DNA of 64,000 nucleotides from Bordetella parapertussis (GTDB lineage Bacteria; Pseudomonadota; Gammaproteobacteria; Burkholderiales; Burkholderiaceae_A). The stretch lies in the NCBI GenBank assembly GCA_945877235.1, contig CAMCRF010000002.1, positions 182,455 to 246,454 on the forward strand. Reading direction: 5' to 3'. The notes under the pieces are model-generated. The model was not told the origin of the DNA, did no database searches, and was given only the letters and a program-made list of their open reading frames with translations. Position numbers and translations under genes: made by a program. This document shows, one piece after another, positions 8,977 to 19,000 of this stretch; the first letter of the stretch is position 1, and each line of letters starts with the position of its first letter.

Positions 8977-9052
8977 GCCGACTTAGCTCAGTTGGTAGAG
9001 CAACCGCCTTGTAAGCGGTAGGTCATCTGTTCGAGTCAGATAGTCGGCACCA
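8977..9052 (+). tRNA. tRNA-Thr (anticodon TGT)
   Basis: This is a 76-base cloverleaf including an encoded CCA. The acceptor arms are GCCGACT (8977-8983) and AGTCGGC (9042-9048). The D arm carries AGCTCAGTTGGTAGAGC, the anticodon stem-loop is CCGCCTTGTAAGCGG with anticodon TGT, and the T arm contains TTCGAGT. It reads ACA codons. The next gene begins six bases after the CCA. Confidence 0.96.
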
Positions 9053-9058
9053 CTCTCC

Positions 9059-10171
9059 TTGCAACCCTCCCTCTCCCCTCGTCTACATCGCTCACTTGTT
9101 GCACTTGCAACGGGAGCATGGGCTGTCGCTGGGGGCATGCTCTTCTCGTGGATTGAGACCCCTCTGCCCTGGCTGCTGGGCAGCCTGGCCGCGGTCTCAC
9201 TGATGTCACTGAGTGGACGTGTGTCTCGATTGCCTGCTTGGGGGCTGACGATTGGCCAGATCTCGATTGGCGCCGCATTGGGCCTGTACTTCACCCCGGT
9301 CGTCATCATGGCACTCAGCAACTTGTTGGGTTGGATGGTCCTAACAGGCCTCGTGACCTGTTTGCTGAGCATGCTGGGGGCCGTCTACCTCCAACGTGTC
9401 ACGAGCCTCGATGGCCGCAGCTGCTTTTTTGCGGCAGCCATTGGCGCGGCGAGTGACATGGCGGTGCAGGCTGCACGCGATGGCGCGCGGGCGGATCTCG
9501 TCGCAATGTCGCATACGGTTCGGGTGGCTCTGGTGGTAACCATCGTCCCCCTCTTGGCCACACTCTTCGCCGCGCAAGGTTCGAGCAACAGCAGCATTCA
9601 GGTGGCTGGAGATCTGGTCAGGTTGTTGCCATGGAGAGACATGACGTGGGTCTGCGCGTGTGCGGCAGTGGCAGGCTACTTGGGGCAGAAGCTCAAGGTG
9701 CCAAACCCTTGGGTGATGGGCCCACTGACACTGACGATTGTCGTGGCGGCCTTGATTCCAGAGGCTCGGCTTCAGCCAAGCGTGGTCGCAGGGGCACAGG
9801 TCTTAATCGGGTGGGCGCTTGGACAAAGATTCAATCGAGAGATGTTTCGCGATTCACCGCGCTTCTTGATTGCTGCAGCAAGCCTTACCGTATTGCTCCT
9901 CCTGGCCGGGGCAGGTCTTGCCTGGTTGGTGCACTGGGGAGCCAATCTTTCATACGCGAGTGCCTTCATTGCAACCGCTCCCGGTGGTATTGCAGAGATG
10001 GCAATTACCGCAAAGGTGCTCGCGCTGGACCCCCCAACCGTGACAGCCTTTCAGGCTGTCCGGCTGGTTTTTATTGTGCTCGGGGTCAGGCTACTGCTTC
10101 GCCTCACGCTGCGTTTGGGCTGGATCCAAGAAGCTGCTGGAGTTCGCCTGACTCGTACATCTCCCCCATGA
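9059..10171 (+). CDS. AbrB-family integral membrane protein (PF05145-type)
   Basis: The 370-residue polytopic protein has about ten hydrophobic helices arranged as two related halves. Each half begins with a W/G-rich helix followed by a small-residue segment (PLPWLLGSLAAVS and NPWVMGPLTLTIV). This repeat, and GGIAEMA near the C-terminus, are typical of the AbrB family, often mislabelled as ammonia monooxygenase or transcription regulator. Its substrate is unknown. The start is uncertain: TTG 9059 lies only six bases after tRNA-Thr and has no ribosome site, whereas ATG 9137 would cut the first helix. The 3' end overlaps grxD by 68 bases on the other strand. Confidence 0.8.
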   Translation: MQPSLSPRLHRSLVALATGAWAVAGGMLFSWIETPLPWLLGSLAAVSLMSLSGRVSRLPAWGLTIGQISIGAALGLYFTPVVIMALSNLLGWMVLTGLVTCLLSMLGAVYLQRVTSLDGRSCFFAAAIGAASDMAVQAARDGARADLVAMSHTVRVALVVTIVPLLATLFAAQGSSNSSIQVAGDLVRLLPWRDMTWVCACAAVAGYLGQKLKVPNPWVMGPLTLTIVVAALIPEARLQPSVVAGAQVLIGWALGQRFNREMFRDSPRFLIAAASLTVLLLLAGAGLAWLVHWGANLSYASAFIATAPGGIAEMAITAKVLALDPPTVTAFQAVRLVFIVLGVRLLLRLTLRLGWIQEAAGVRLTRTSPP

Positions 10172-10427
10172 TGTCCGAGCCCCCAATGAACTCCCCATTG
10201 ATGTAGAGCTGCGGAATGGTGGGCCACTGGGAGAAGTCCTTGACCGCTTGGCGCACGCTCTCGTCCTCGAGGACATTCACGGTTGCAACCTGCTGCACGC
10301 CGCAGGCTTTGAGCAGTTGAATGGCTCGGCCTGAGAACCCGCACTGGGGGAATTGGGGCGAGCCCTTCATGAACAAAACAACGGGGTTGTCACTGACGGT
10401 TTGTTGAACAAACGCTTTTGCGTCCAT
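10104..10427 (-). CDS. grxD: Monothiol glutaredoxin GrxD (CGFS type)
   Basis: The 107-residue protein has the CGFS active site (PQCGFSGRA, Cys29) and the glutathione-binding WPTIPQLYINGEFIGGSDI segment. Such glutaredoxins bind a [2Fe-2S] cluster with glutathione and deliver it to apo-proteins. The start is the ATG with AGAGGA upstream, giving MDAKAFVQQ; the frame runs 11 codons further without support. It is the last gene of the leftward hemA-prfA-prmC-grxD cluster, and it overlaps the converging AbrB-like gene. Confidence 0.95.
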   Translation of the reverse strand: MDAKAFVQQTVSDNPVVLFMKGSPQFPQCGFSGRAIQLLKACGVQQVATVNVLEDESVRQAVKDFSQWPTIPQLYINGEFIGGSDIMGEMYESGELQQLLGSSPNAA

Positions 10428-10456
10428 GGTGTCCTCTTGAGATTTGAATGCCACGA

Positions 10457-11347
10457 TCATAAATGAGCCAGGATCGCTCGTGGACGCTCGGCCAGGTCCT
10501 TGAGCAGGCGCAGCTCGGTGTAACCAGCGCGACGCATCAGCTGAGCGACATCGCTCTGCTGGCTCGCACCGTGTTCGACCAGCAGGCCACCACCAGGTTC
10601 AAGCCATTCTTGGGCCTGGGGCACAAGCAACCGAAAGGCGGCGAGGCCACGGGCGTCTTGGTTCTGCCCCACCAAGGCAAGGGGAGGCTCGTAGCGCAGA
10701 CTGCGCTGGTGAAGGTGCGGATCTGTGGGTGCCAGGTAGGGCGGGTTGGAGAGAATGAGGTCAAAGGGCTCGCAGTCTGGCGGCAAGGCAGCAGTCCAGT
10801 CCCCCTTAAAAAAAGAAATGCGTGCGCCAAGCCAGAGGGCGTTGTTTCTGGCGAGCGCCAACGCCCTTGGGCTCAGGTCAGTCGCAACGACGTTCACCGT
10901 CATACCGAGCCGTTTGGCTTCAAGGGCAACCGTGATCGCAAGGCATCCCGTGCCGGTACCCAGATCCAACACACGAAGCGGTCCTGGACGAACCGAGGCT
11001 CTTGCCTCGAGGAATCCCCGTGCGGCGTCGATCATGCACTCCGAGTCAGATCGTGGAATCAGCACGGATGCATTCACCCAGAAGCGTCGTCCATAGAATG
11101 CTGTGTGCCCAACGATTTGAGCGATGGGCCGCTCGTCCAGGAATGCGCGGACCATGCGGGCGGCGAGTGCCGCCGCGCCCTCTCCCTCCTCTGAGCGGAT
11201 CTGCTCAAGGCTGCAGAGGTCTCTTGCTCTCAGCCAGGCCTGACTTCGGCCCGTCGCCGCAGCACAGATCTCCCAGCGCTCGGATCGCGCAATGGTACCC
11301 AGTAGCCATGGCTCTGAGCGCCTGAACCCCTCGTCAGCCATCCTCAC
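10457..11347 (-). CDS. prmC: PrmC, release-factor glutamine methyltransferase
   Basis: The 296-residue protein methylates the GGQ glutamine of RF1 and RF2. SAM motif I is [13 protein letters not shown] (about 126-138), and the catalytic NPPY at 201-204 holds the substrate amide. The N-terminal helical domain precedes [16 protein letters not shown]. It overlaps prfA, its substrate's gene, by 14 bases, the standard arrangement. Confidence 0.95.
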   Translation of the reverse strand: MRMADEGFRRSEPWLLGTIARSERWEICAAATGRSQAWLRARDLCSLEQIRSEEGEGAAALAARMVRAFLDERPIAQIVGHTAFYGRRFWVNASVLIPRSDSECMIDAARGFLEARASVRPGPLRVLDLGTGTGCLAITVALEAKRLGMTVNVVATDLSPRALALARNNALWLGARISFFKGDWTAALPPDCEPFDLILSNPPYLAPTDPHLHQRSLRYEPPLALVGQNQDARGLAAFRLLVPQAQEWLEPGGGLLVEHGASQQSDVAQLMRRAGYTELRLLKDLAERPRAILAHL

Positions 11348-12416
11348 CGATCGCTGAGAGAAGCTCGGCCTGGTGCTCAGCCATCAATGATTGGGTCAGC
11401 TCATGCAGGTCTCCATCCATGATCTGATCGATCTTGTAGAGCGTGAGGTTGATGCGGTGGTCAGTGATGCGTCCCTGTGGAAAGTTGTATGTGCGGATAC
11501 GCTCTGATCGATCACCTGACCCGATCATCAGCTTGCGTGCGGACGCTTCCTTTTGTTGCTGAGCCATGACCTCGCGGTCGCGCACTCGGGCTGCAAGCAC
11601 CTTCAGCGCCTTGTCTTTGTTCTTGTGTTGACTGCGATCATCCTGACACTCGGCCACAATACCCGTTGGAAGGTGCGTGATGCGCACGGCGGATTCCGTC
11701 TTATTGACATGCTGCCCCCCGGCGCCAGAGGCACGGAAGACATCGATCCGGAGGTCCTCTGGGTTGAGCTGTACGTCACCGATTTCGTCTGCCTCAGGCA
11801 ATACAGCCACCGTGCAGGCCGAGGTGTGAATCCTGCCCTGGGCTTCTGTCGCGGGAACCCGTTGAACGCGATGCCCGCCGGATTCAAACTTCAGCCGTGA
11901 ATAGACCTGGTCACCCGCGAGTCGCACCACCACCTCGCGGTATCCGCCAAGGTCACTCTCGTGCGCAGAGAGCAGTTCCGATTGCCATCGGTTTCGCTCT
12001 GCATACCGAAGGTACATCCGCAGCAAGTCGCCCGCAAACAACGCAGACTCGTCACCGCCCGTCCCGGCCCGAATCTCAAGAATGACATTGCGCTCGTCCA
12101 TGGGATCTTTGGGGAGTAGCAAGACTTGAAGCGCGTCCTCCTGGGCTTCGAGCAGGGATTTGAGGCGTCCAATCTCTTCTTGGGCAAACTCTTTGAGGTC
12201 TGGATCCGAGAGCCACGATTCAGCAGACTCCAGGTCGCGTGTGGCGGCTTGGTGTTCGACGAATGCATCGACAACGGGGGTGAGGTCTGATCGCTCTTTG
12301 CTCAGCCGTCGAAAGTCGTCCATGCGCTGCGCGATTGTCGGGTCGGAGAGCTCAGATTCAACGGTCGCAAAACGCGCCTGAATCTGCTGCAACTTGGTCA
12401 GCAGGCTGGGCTTCAT
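11334..12416 (-). CDS. prfA: PrfA, peptide chain release factor 1
   Basis: The 360-residue protein recognises UAA and UAG. The RF1 tripeptide is PAT (188-190, in RVQRVPATE), which sets it apart from RF2 (SPF). The peptidyl-hydrolase motif GGQ is at 233-235 (GAGGQHVNK). Length and all four domains are normal. It lies ten bases after hemA. Confidence 0.97.
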   Translation of the reverse strand: MKPSLLTKLQQIQARFATVESELSDPTIAQRMDDFRRLSKERSDLTPVVDAFVEHQAATRDLESAESWLSDPDLKEFAQEEIGRLKSLLEAQEDALQVLLLPKDPMDERNVILEIRAGTGGDESALFAGDLLRMYLRYAERNRWQSELLSAHESDLGGYREVVVRLAGDQVYSRLKFESGGHRVQRVPATEAQGRIHTSACTVAVLPEADEIGDVQLNPEDLRIDVFRASGAGGQHVNKTESAVRITHLPTGIVAECQDDRSQHKNKDKALKVLAARVRDREVMAQQQKEASARKLMIGSGDRSERIRTYNFPQGRITDHRINLTLYKIDQIMDGDLHELTQSLMAEHQAELLSAIGEDG

Positions 12417-12425
12417 AACGGCTTT

Positions 12426-13697
12426 CTAAAGGGAATCTTGGAGGCGAAACAGGCGGCGGGCAAGATCCGCCGTGTCGTCGCGGGTCTGCGCGTCAGGACT
12501 CGAGAGCCCCGCGTAGAGACCGTGGCTCATCTTCTGCGTGAGCCCGTGGGCCAGACCTCGGAGTACTTCTTCGACCGGTTCACCTCTGGCAAGTCGGCGT
12601 TGAGCCGCAAGGAGCTCTTGGCCCTGTAGCCCGCTGAGATGCTGATTCAAAGCCTGAATGAGCGGGACCTGTGCGCGAGCGGACTTCCAATTGAGGAAGG
12701 TCTTAACACCGTGGTCGATGATGGCCTCTGCATGCTCGAGGGCATCTTCTCGGGCCTTGACGCCCTCTTGCACCCGAGAGCCGAGGTCATCCACCGTGTA
12801 CAAAAAGGCATCGGAGAGGCCGCCTACTTCCGCCTCGATATCGCGTGGCACAGCCAAATCGACAAGAAAGATGGGCCTGTGGCGGCGCTTCTTGAGGGCG
12901 GTCTCGATCATCCCAAGGCCCAAGATGGGTAGGCTGCTCGCTGTGCAGCTCACCACCACATCGAATTGGTGCAGGTGCTCAGGAAGCTCGGACAGGGCGA
13001 GTGCCCGTCCTCCGTACTGGCTCGCCAGGGCCTCGCCTCGGGCGACCGTGCGATTGGCAATGGCGAGGGCTTCGGGCTGACGCGCTGCGAAATGCGCCAG
13101 ACAGAGCTGAATCATTTCGCCGGCTCCAATGAACAGCATCTTCGTCTGGCTGAGATCTCCGAAGATTCGCTCAGCGAGCTTAACAGCAGCGGCCGCCATA
13201 GAGACCGAGTGGGCACCGATCTCCGTGCTGGTTCGGACCTCTTTTGCAACCGAGAACGCACGTTGGAAGAGATGGTGAAGGTGTGTGCCGAGGCTACCAG
13301 CCTCTTGGGCTTGGCGGGCAGCCTGCTTGAGTTGGCCAAGGATTTGCGGCTCTCCTAACACCATGGAGTCAAGCCCGCTCGCGACCCGGAAGACGTGGCG
13401 CACGGTGTCTGCCTCTTGGTGCAGGTAAAGGTGGGGCCGCAATGTGTCTGTTGGCACCCGTGAGCGTTCTGCAAGCCAATGCAGTGCATGATGATTCGCT
13501 GACTCTGGCTCCGGGCTGGCCAAGTAGAGCTCGGTTCGATTGCAGGTTGAGAGCAGCGCCTGCTCGGGGGCAAGCCCCGAGAGGTTTGTCCGAAGGTCCA
13601 CTAGGCTCGAATGCAGCTGATCGCCGGGAAAGGCGAGCTTCTCCCGCACGGCGAGTGGTGCAGATTGGTGATTGAGGCCAAGGGCGAAAAGCTGCAT
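12426..13697 (-). CDS. hemA: HemA, glutamyl-tRNA reductase
   Basis: The 423-residue enzyme reduces glutamyl-tRNA to glutamate-1-semialdehyde, the first step of tetrapyrrole synthesis. The catalytic Cys52 is in LLSTCNRTELY, the Rossmann motif is FIGAGEMIQL, and the C-terminal helical dimerisation domain is complete. The N-terminus MQLFALGLNHQSAPL is typical. It heads the hemA-prfA-prmC-grxD cluster. A palindrome that resembles one before the upstream response regulator gene lies about 28 bases before the start. Confidence 0.96.
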   Translation of the reverse strand: MQLFALGLNHQSAPLAVREKLAFPGDQLHSSLVDLRTNLSGLAPEQALLSTCNRTELYLASPEPESANHHALHWLAERSRVPTDTLRPHLYLHQEADTVRHVFRVASGLDSMVLGEPQILGQLKQAARQAQEAGSLGTHLHHLFQRAFSVAKEVRTSTEIGAHSVSMAAAAVKLAERIFGDLSQTKMLFIGAGEMIQLCLAHFAARQPEALAIANRTVARGEALASQYGGRALALSELPEHLHQFDVVVSCTASSLPILGLGMIETALKKRRHRPIFLVDLAVPRDIEAEVGGLSDAFLYTVDDLGSRVQEGVKAREDALEHAEAIIDHGVKTFLNWKSARAQVPLIQALNQHLSGLQGQELLAAQRRLARGEPVEEVLRGLAHGLTQKMSHGLYAGLSSPDAQTRDDTADLARRLFRLQDSL

Positions 13698-13724
13698 AAG
13701 AGCTTGATTCTACGAGAAGCCTCG

Positions 13725-13741
13725 ACTCTCGGGGGAGTCAA
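13725..13741. promoter_or_regulatory. Candidate operator palindrome upstream of hemA
   Basis: On the minus strand this site reads TTGACTCCCCCGAGAGT, with inverted ends ACTC/GAGT and a six-base centre. It spans the stop codon of the response regulator gene and lies about 28 bases before the hemA start. The first ten bases equal those of the site at 14418-14435 in front of the response regulator itself. An operator role is inference. Confidence 0.3.
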
Positions 13742-14394
13742 GGGTTGGCCTCAAGCCGATAGCCCTGGCCATAGACGGAGACAAGCCGGTAAGGACCTTC
13801 GCCATGAAGGCCCAGTTTTTGTCGGATGCGTGACACATAAGTGTCAACTCTACGTGACGTAATTCTCTCGTCAAGATGCCAGACGGCCCACAAGAGCTGC
13901 GCTCGGCTAACAATTTGGTTGCAGTGTGCAAAGAGCGTAAGCGCACACTGCCGTTCCTTTTCGGTCAGCTGGGCATGGGCCAGCTCTTGGGGAATGTCAG
14001 AGGATTGTTTTGAAGTGTGCGTACACTCTCTTTGGAAAATCCTACTTAAGCGGCATTTGAGCTCTAGCAGACGGCAGGGCTTTAATAAGAAGTCCGCCAG
14101 ACCCGCATCGAAACTGGCCTCCACAATGCTGTCATCCATGCGCCCGGTCAGTGCGATGGTCTTGTTGCGGACCTCTGGCGACAATTTTTGTATGAGCTCG
14201 ACCGTGTGCACGTCAGGCAAGTGAAGGTCGAGAACGATCGCATCAAAAATGATGCTTCGACTCGCAGCAAAAAAGGCATTTGCGCGCGTGTAAGCCCGTG
14301 TTCTCCAGCCCAGGTGTTGGAGGAGAGCGCAGAGGTGCTCCGAGAGGCGAGTGTCATCTTCGACGACAGCGATGAGGGGGGCAGTCAGTGTCAT
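13738..14394 (-). CDS. Orphan OmpR/PhoB-type response regulator
   Basis: The 218-residue protein has a receiver domain (about 6-118) with the acidic pair in VVEDD, the phosphoacceptor Asp56 in IVLDLHLP, Thr83 and Lys105 (LLKP). A winged-helix DNA-binding domain follows (about 140-216; RRVDTYVSRIRQKLG and YGQGYRL). No histidine kinase gene is adjacent. It sits between ilvA and hemA on the same strand, 64 bases after ilvA. Its targets are unknown; matching palindromes before itself and before hemA are candidates. Confidence 0.88.
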   Translation of the reverse strand: MTLTAPLIAVVEDDTRLSEHLCALLQHLGWRTRAYTRANAFFAASRSIIFDAIVLDLHLPDVHTVELIQKLSPEVRNKTIALTGRMDDSIVEASFDAGLADFLLKPCRLLELKCRLSRIFQRECTHTSKQSSDIPQELAHAQLTEKERQCALTLFAHCNQIVSRAQLLWAVWHLDERITSRRVDTYVSRIRQKLGLHGEGPYRLVSVYGQGYRLEANP

Positions 14395-14417
14395 GTCGCC
14401 TAGGCTAGCGAGGGGAC

Positions 14418-14435
14418 ACTCCCCCGGGGAGTCAA
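14418..14435. promoter_or_regulatory. Candidate operator palindrome upstream of the response regulator gene
   Basis: The minus strand reads TTGACTCCCCGGGGGAGT, a near-perfect dyad (ACTCCC/GGGAGT) about 24 bases before the regulator's start, in the ilvA-regulator gap. It shares TTGACTCCCC and the ACTC...GAGT dyad with the site before hemA. No T-run follows on the minus strand, so it is not a standard terminator. Confidence 0.35.
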
Positions 14436-14458
14436 AAAAGTCGACGCTCGTCAGGGCC

Positions 14459-15985
14459 CTAGTTCAGGAATAGCTGATAGGCCGGGTGGTGGGTCTCTTC
14501 CCAGTGCGGATAACCCAGACCCACGAGAAAGCCGTTGAAAGACGCCGCATCCTCGGGTGGCACCTGCAACCCAACCAGAATATTGCCGGTATCGGATCCA
14601 TGGTTTCGATAATGAAAGAGGGAAATATTCCAGCTCGGGTTCATGGCTGAAAGAAACCGGAGGAGTGCTCCTGGGCGCTCGGGAAACTCAAAGCGAAACA
14701 GGCGCTCATCCCGAGCCAGGGGGGATCGGCCGCCCACCATGTGCCGGATATGATTTTTGGCAGTCTCATCCGCGGACAGATCGAGCGTGGCAAAGCCCTC
14801 GCCGACCAGGCGAGTTGCAATGGACTGAGCCTCGGCGCGGTCTTTGACCTGAAGCCCAAGAAAGAGGTGCGCCTGATGTGCATCTGCAATCCTGTAGTTG
14901 AACTCCGTCACGCTATGGCTTCCAAGCAGACCGCAGAACCGCTTAAAGCTGCCGCGTTCCTCGGGAATGGTTACTGCGAAGATCGCCTCACGCTGCTCTC
15001 CAATTTCGCTGCGCTCGCTCACAAATCGCAGGCGGTCAAAGTTCATGTTGGCACCACAGGCAATGGCCACCAGCGTCTTGGGCGTGCCGTCCGCGCGGAC
15101 AGCCCCATGGGTCTCAACGTAGGCCTTCAGGCCCGCGAGGGCCAGGGCCCCTGCGGGCTCTTCTATGGCACGCGTGTCCTGATAAATATCTTTAATGGCC
15201 GCACAGACCGCATCGGTATCCACTCGGATCATCCGATCCACCACCCTCTGAGCGATTCGGAAGGTTTCCTCGCCGACCTGCTTGACGGCTGTGCCGTCTG
15301 AGAACAAGCCAACATCCTGGAGTGCAACACGCTGACCCTGCTCAAGCGATTGGGCCATGGCGTCAGAGTCCTCGGTCTGTACGCCAATAATCTGGGTCTC
15401 TGGTCGCAGCTCTTTGACCAGGGCTCCAACCCCAGCAATCAGGCCACCCCCGCCCACGGCAATGAAGATCGCATCGATGGGTCCGGCATGCTGGCGCAGG
15501 ATTTCCATGCCAATGGTGCCCTGGCCCGCAATCACGTCGGGGTCATCGAAGGGGTGCACGAAGGTCAGCCCTTGGGCTGTCTGCAGTGAGAGGGCATGGG
15601 CGTAGGCGTCGGAGTAAGAATCTCCAGACAACACAACCTCTGCGCCTCGGGTCCGCACGGCGTCGATCTTCACGGACGGTGTGGTCACAGGCATCACAAT
15701 CACGGCTCGGCATCCAAGCGCCTTGGCTGACAGGGCTACGCCCTGGGCATGATTTCCTGCAGAGGCTGCGATCACCCCCTTTCGAAGCTGCTCGGGGGGC
15801 AGGTGGGCCATTTTGTTGTATGCCCCGCGCACCTTAAAGGAAAAGACGGGCTGGGTATCTTCGCGCTTGAGCAGGACCTCGCAGCCAAGGCGTTGGCTGA
15901 GTCCGGGCGCTCTCTCCAGGGGCGTCTCATGCGCCACCTCGTAAACCCTTGCACCGAGAATGCGTCGCAGGTAGTCGGTCGTCAT
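14459..15985 (-). CDS. ilvA: IlvA, threonine ammonia-lyase (biosynthetic)
   Basis: The ~508-residue PLP enzyme deaminates threonine to 2-oxobutyrate for isoleucine synthesis. The PLP lysine is in PVFSFKVRGAYNK, and the glycine-rich phosphate loop is GGGGLIAG. The C-terminal ~180 residues form two ACT-like domains for isoleucine/valine feedback, so this is the biosynthetic form, not the short catabolic TdcB. I chose the ATG giving MTTDYLRRIL as in homologues. An upstream GTG at 16027 would add 14 residues, and neither start has a clear ribosome site. The gene is divergent from the flavoprotein gene at 16088. Confidence 0.95.
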   Translation of the reverse strand: MTTDYLRRILGARVYEVAHETPLERAPGLSQRLGCEVLLKREDTQPVFSFKVRGAYNKMAHLPPEQLRKGVIAASAGNHAQGVALSAKALGCRAVIVMPVTTPSVKIDAVRTRGAEVVLSGDSYSDAYAHALSLQTAQGLTFVHPFDDPDVIAGQGTIGMEILRQHAGPIDAIFIAVGGGGLIAGVGALVKELRPETQIIGVQTEDSDAMAQSLEQGQRVALQDVGLFSDGTAVKQVGEETFRIAQRVVDRMIRVDTDAVCAAIKDIYQDTRAIEEPAGALALAGLKAYVETHGAVRADGTPKTLVAIACGANMNFDRLRFVSERSEIGEQREAIFAVTIPEERGSFKRFCGLLGSHSVTEFNYRIADAHQAHLFLGLQVKDRAEAQSIATRLVGEGFATLDLSADETAKNHIRHMVGGRSPLARDERLFRFEFPERPGALLRFLSAMNPSWNISLFHYRNHGSDTGNILVGLQVPPEDAASFNGFLVGLGYPHWEETHHPAYQLFLN

Positions 15986-16087
15986 GGAATGCGAGTGTAC
16001 TGGGGAAGAGGCTTGTAGGGGCTTCACCGGTCATGGAGCGTTAAAATCGGGTGCCAAACCTCTTCTGGTCATAACGGCTACTCAACC

Positions 16088-19000
16088 ATGAATGCTCCTC
16101 TGACGCCCGCCCTTGCCGTGCAGCTTCAAGCAGCGCCGGAACCTCGCGCAGAGCGTCTGCGAGAGATCCCCTACAACTACACCTCATTTTCGGACCAAGA
16201 AATCATTCGTCGCGTTCTTGGCCAAGAGGGTTGGGATCTAGTCGATGAGCTGCGCCGCGAGCGAAAGACCGGCCGATCCGCCAAGATGCTTTACGAGGTT
16301 TTGGGCGACATCTGGGCTGTGCAGCGCAACCCATACCTACAAGACGATCTGCTCTCCAGTCCCAAGCGTCGGCGCGCGCTCATTGATGCGCTCCATCACC
16401 GACTCCAGGACATCGACCGACGCAGAGAGCGAACATCTGATAACCGAACGGCAGCGCAGCGTGACGAGAAAGTGCAGGCACTTTTGGGCCTTGCAAAAAC
16501 CGCCGTCATGCGATTTGGTGCGGCCTTCGAAGAAATGCAGGCGCTGCGGCGCCAGATTCGAAAACGACTCGCCCGGCTCACCGACCCCGACAACATTAAA
16601 TTCGATGGGCTCTCGCGCGTGTCGCATGTTACGGACGCCACAGACTGGCGGGTTGAGCTTCCGCTTGTGGTGTTGACCCCAGACTCTGAGGTCGAGATTG
16701 CGGGACTGGTCAAGGCCTGCATCGAACTTGACCTCACCATCATCCCCCGCGGAGGCGGCACAGGCTATACCGGCGGTGCAGTCCCGCTTACCGCGAAATC
16801 GGTGGTCATCAACACCGAGAAGCTGGACCACTTGGGTAGTGTTCAACGGCGAGCACTGCCCGGTCGAGAGGCGCCGGTTGCAACGGTCTATGCAGGTGCA
16901 GGTGTGGTCACCCGCAGGGTCTCCGACGCGGCCGATCGAAGTGGCCTCGTCTTTGCCGTCGACCCCACCTCCGCAGATGCATCATGCGTCGGCGGCAACA
17001 TCGCCATGAACGCTGGCGGTAAAAAAGCCGTGCTCTGGGGAACAGCGATCGACAACCTGGCGTCATGGCGCATGGTCGACCCACAAGGCGACTGGCTTGA
17101 GGTCACCCGCATTGCCCACAACATGGGCAAGATCCACGATCTCGAGTGGGTCGAGTTTGAGGTGACTCGCTATGCGGCTCATCAGCTCGTCGAGGAGGGA
17201 CACGAAGCCCATTTCAGGGGCGATCCGCTCGAGCGCAGACACCTGCGTCTAGAGGGCAGGCAATTCCGCCGTCTCGGGCTCGGAAAAGACGTCACGGACA
17301 AGGTGCTGGGCGGCCTTCCTGGCATTCAAAAAGAGGGCTGCGATGGGCTCATCACGAGCTGCCATTGGGTATTGCACCGAATGCCGCAGTTCGTTCGCAC
17401 CGTCTGTCTGGAGTTTTTTGGAAACGCCCAGGAGGCGGTTCCATCCATTGTCGAAATCAAGGACTACCTCGATACCCAGCCTGGCGGCACTCTGCTTGCA
17501 GGGCTAGAGCATCTCGATGAGCGGTATCTTCGCGCGGTGGGTTATTCCACCAAGAGCAAACGGGGTGTCATGCCCAAGATGGTGCTCATTGGAGATCTCG
17601 TGGGCGATGACGACACTGCGGTGGCGCGGGCTTCCTCAGAGGTGATTCGCCTAGCCAATGGCCGATCGGGTGAAGGCTTTATTGCTGTCTCGCCTGAGGC
17701 CCGCAAGGCCTTCTGGGCCGATCGTGCTCGCACTGCTGCCATTGCCAGACACACCAATGCGTTCAAGATCAATGAGGATGTTGTTATTCCATTGCCCCGC
17801 ATGGGCGAGTACACCAATGCCATTGAGCGCATCAACATCGAGCTGTCTATATCGAACAAGCTCAAGCTTACGCGCGCACTTCGACAGACGCTCAATGACA
17901 TTGCATTCCCCGACGATGAAGATGCAACCGAAGATCGGCAGGCAGAACTCTCTCGGCGGGTCGGTGAGGCCGCCGCGCTCCTCAAGCAGGTAGAGTCCCG
18001 ATGGGCCTATTTACTGGCGCACCTCGATCGCACGCTCACCGATGCGCTTGGCGACTTGGTTGCCCTGGGTGTAGAGGGGGTTCCCTCAGAGGGCCGCCTC
18101 CAAGACACCTTAGGCTCACTGCTTCAGGACCATACGATTCGAGTCAGTTGGAAGCGCGAGCTGCTATCGGGCTTTCAGCAGATCTTTCCAGGACAGACCT
18201 ACGCATCCATTGTCGATCGCTTGCGCGCCACCCATCAGAAGGTATTGCGCTCTCGCGTGTTTGTGGCACTTCACATGCACGCAGGCGATGGAAACGTGCA
18301 CACCAATCTGCCCGTAAATTCTGACGACTACGAGATGCTCACAGAGGCGCATCAGGCGGTCGCCCGCATCATGCAGATCGCCAAGGATCTCGATGGTGTG
18401 ATCTCAGGTGAGCATGGCATTGGCATTACCAAGCTCGAGTTTCTCTCCCCCGAGGAGCGCAAAGCCTTCGCAGACTACAAGCAGCAGGTTGATCCGGAGG
18501 GTCGCTTCAATGCGGGCAAGCTGCTTGAAGGCGGGGACCTTCGCAATGCATACACCCCCTCCTTTGGGCTGATGGGGGCAGAGAGCCTCATTCTCCAGCA
18601 GAGCGACATTCGGTCTATTGCCGACTCTTTTGCAAATTGCCTGCGATGCGGAAAGTGCAAGCCGGTCTGTGCCACCCATTCGCCGCGTGCCAATCTGCTG
18701 TATTCCCCGCGCAATAAAATTCTGGCCACCTCGCTGCTGATTGAGGCCTTCCTCTATGAAGAGCAGACCCGTCGGGGTGTCAGCATTGCGCACTGGGAGG
18801 AGTTCTCGGACGTGGCAGACCACTGCACCGTCTGCCACAAATGCGCCAGCCCCTGTCCTGTCGACATTGACTTTGGCGAAGTCTCCATGAACATGCGAGA
18901 CCTCCTGCGTCGTATGGGGAAGAAGCGATTCAACCCCGGCACCGCAGCGTCTATGTTCTTTCTCAATGCGACTCAGCCTGAGACGATTGCTTTTGCTCGT

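Noticed and set aside
13709..13741. TTGACT and TAGAAT before hemA as a sigma70 promoter
   Set aside because: The spacing is about 23 bases, too long. The TTGACT is better explained as part of the shared palindrome.
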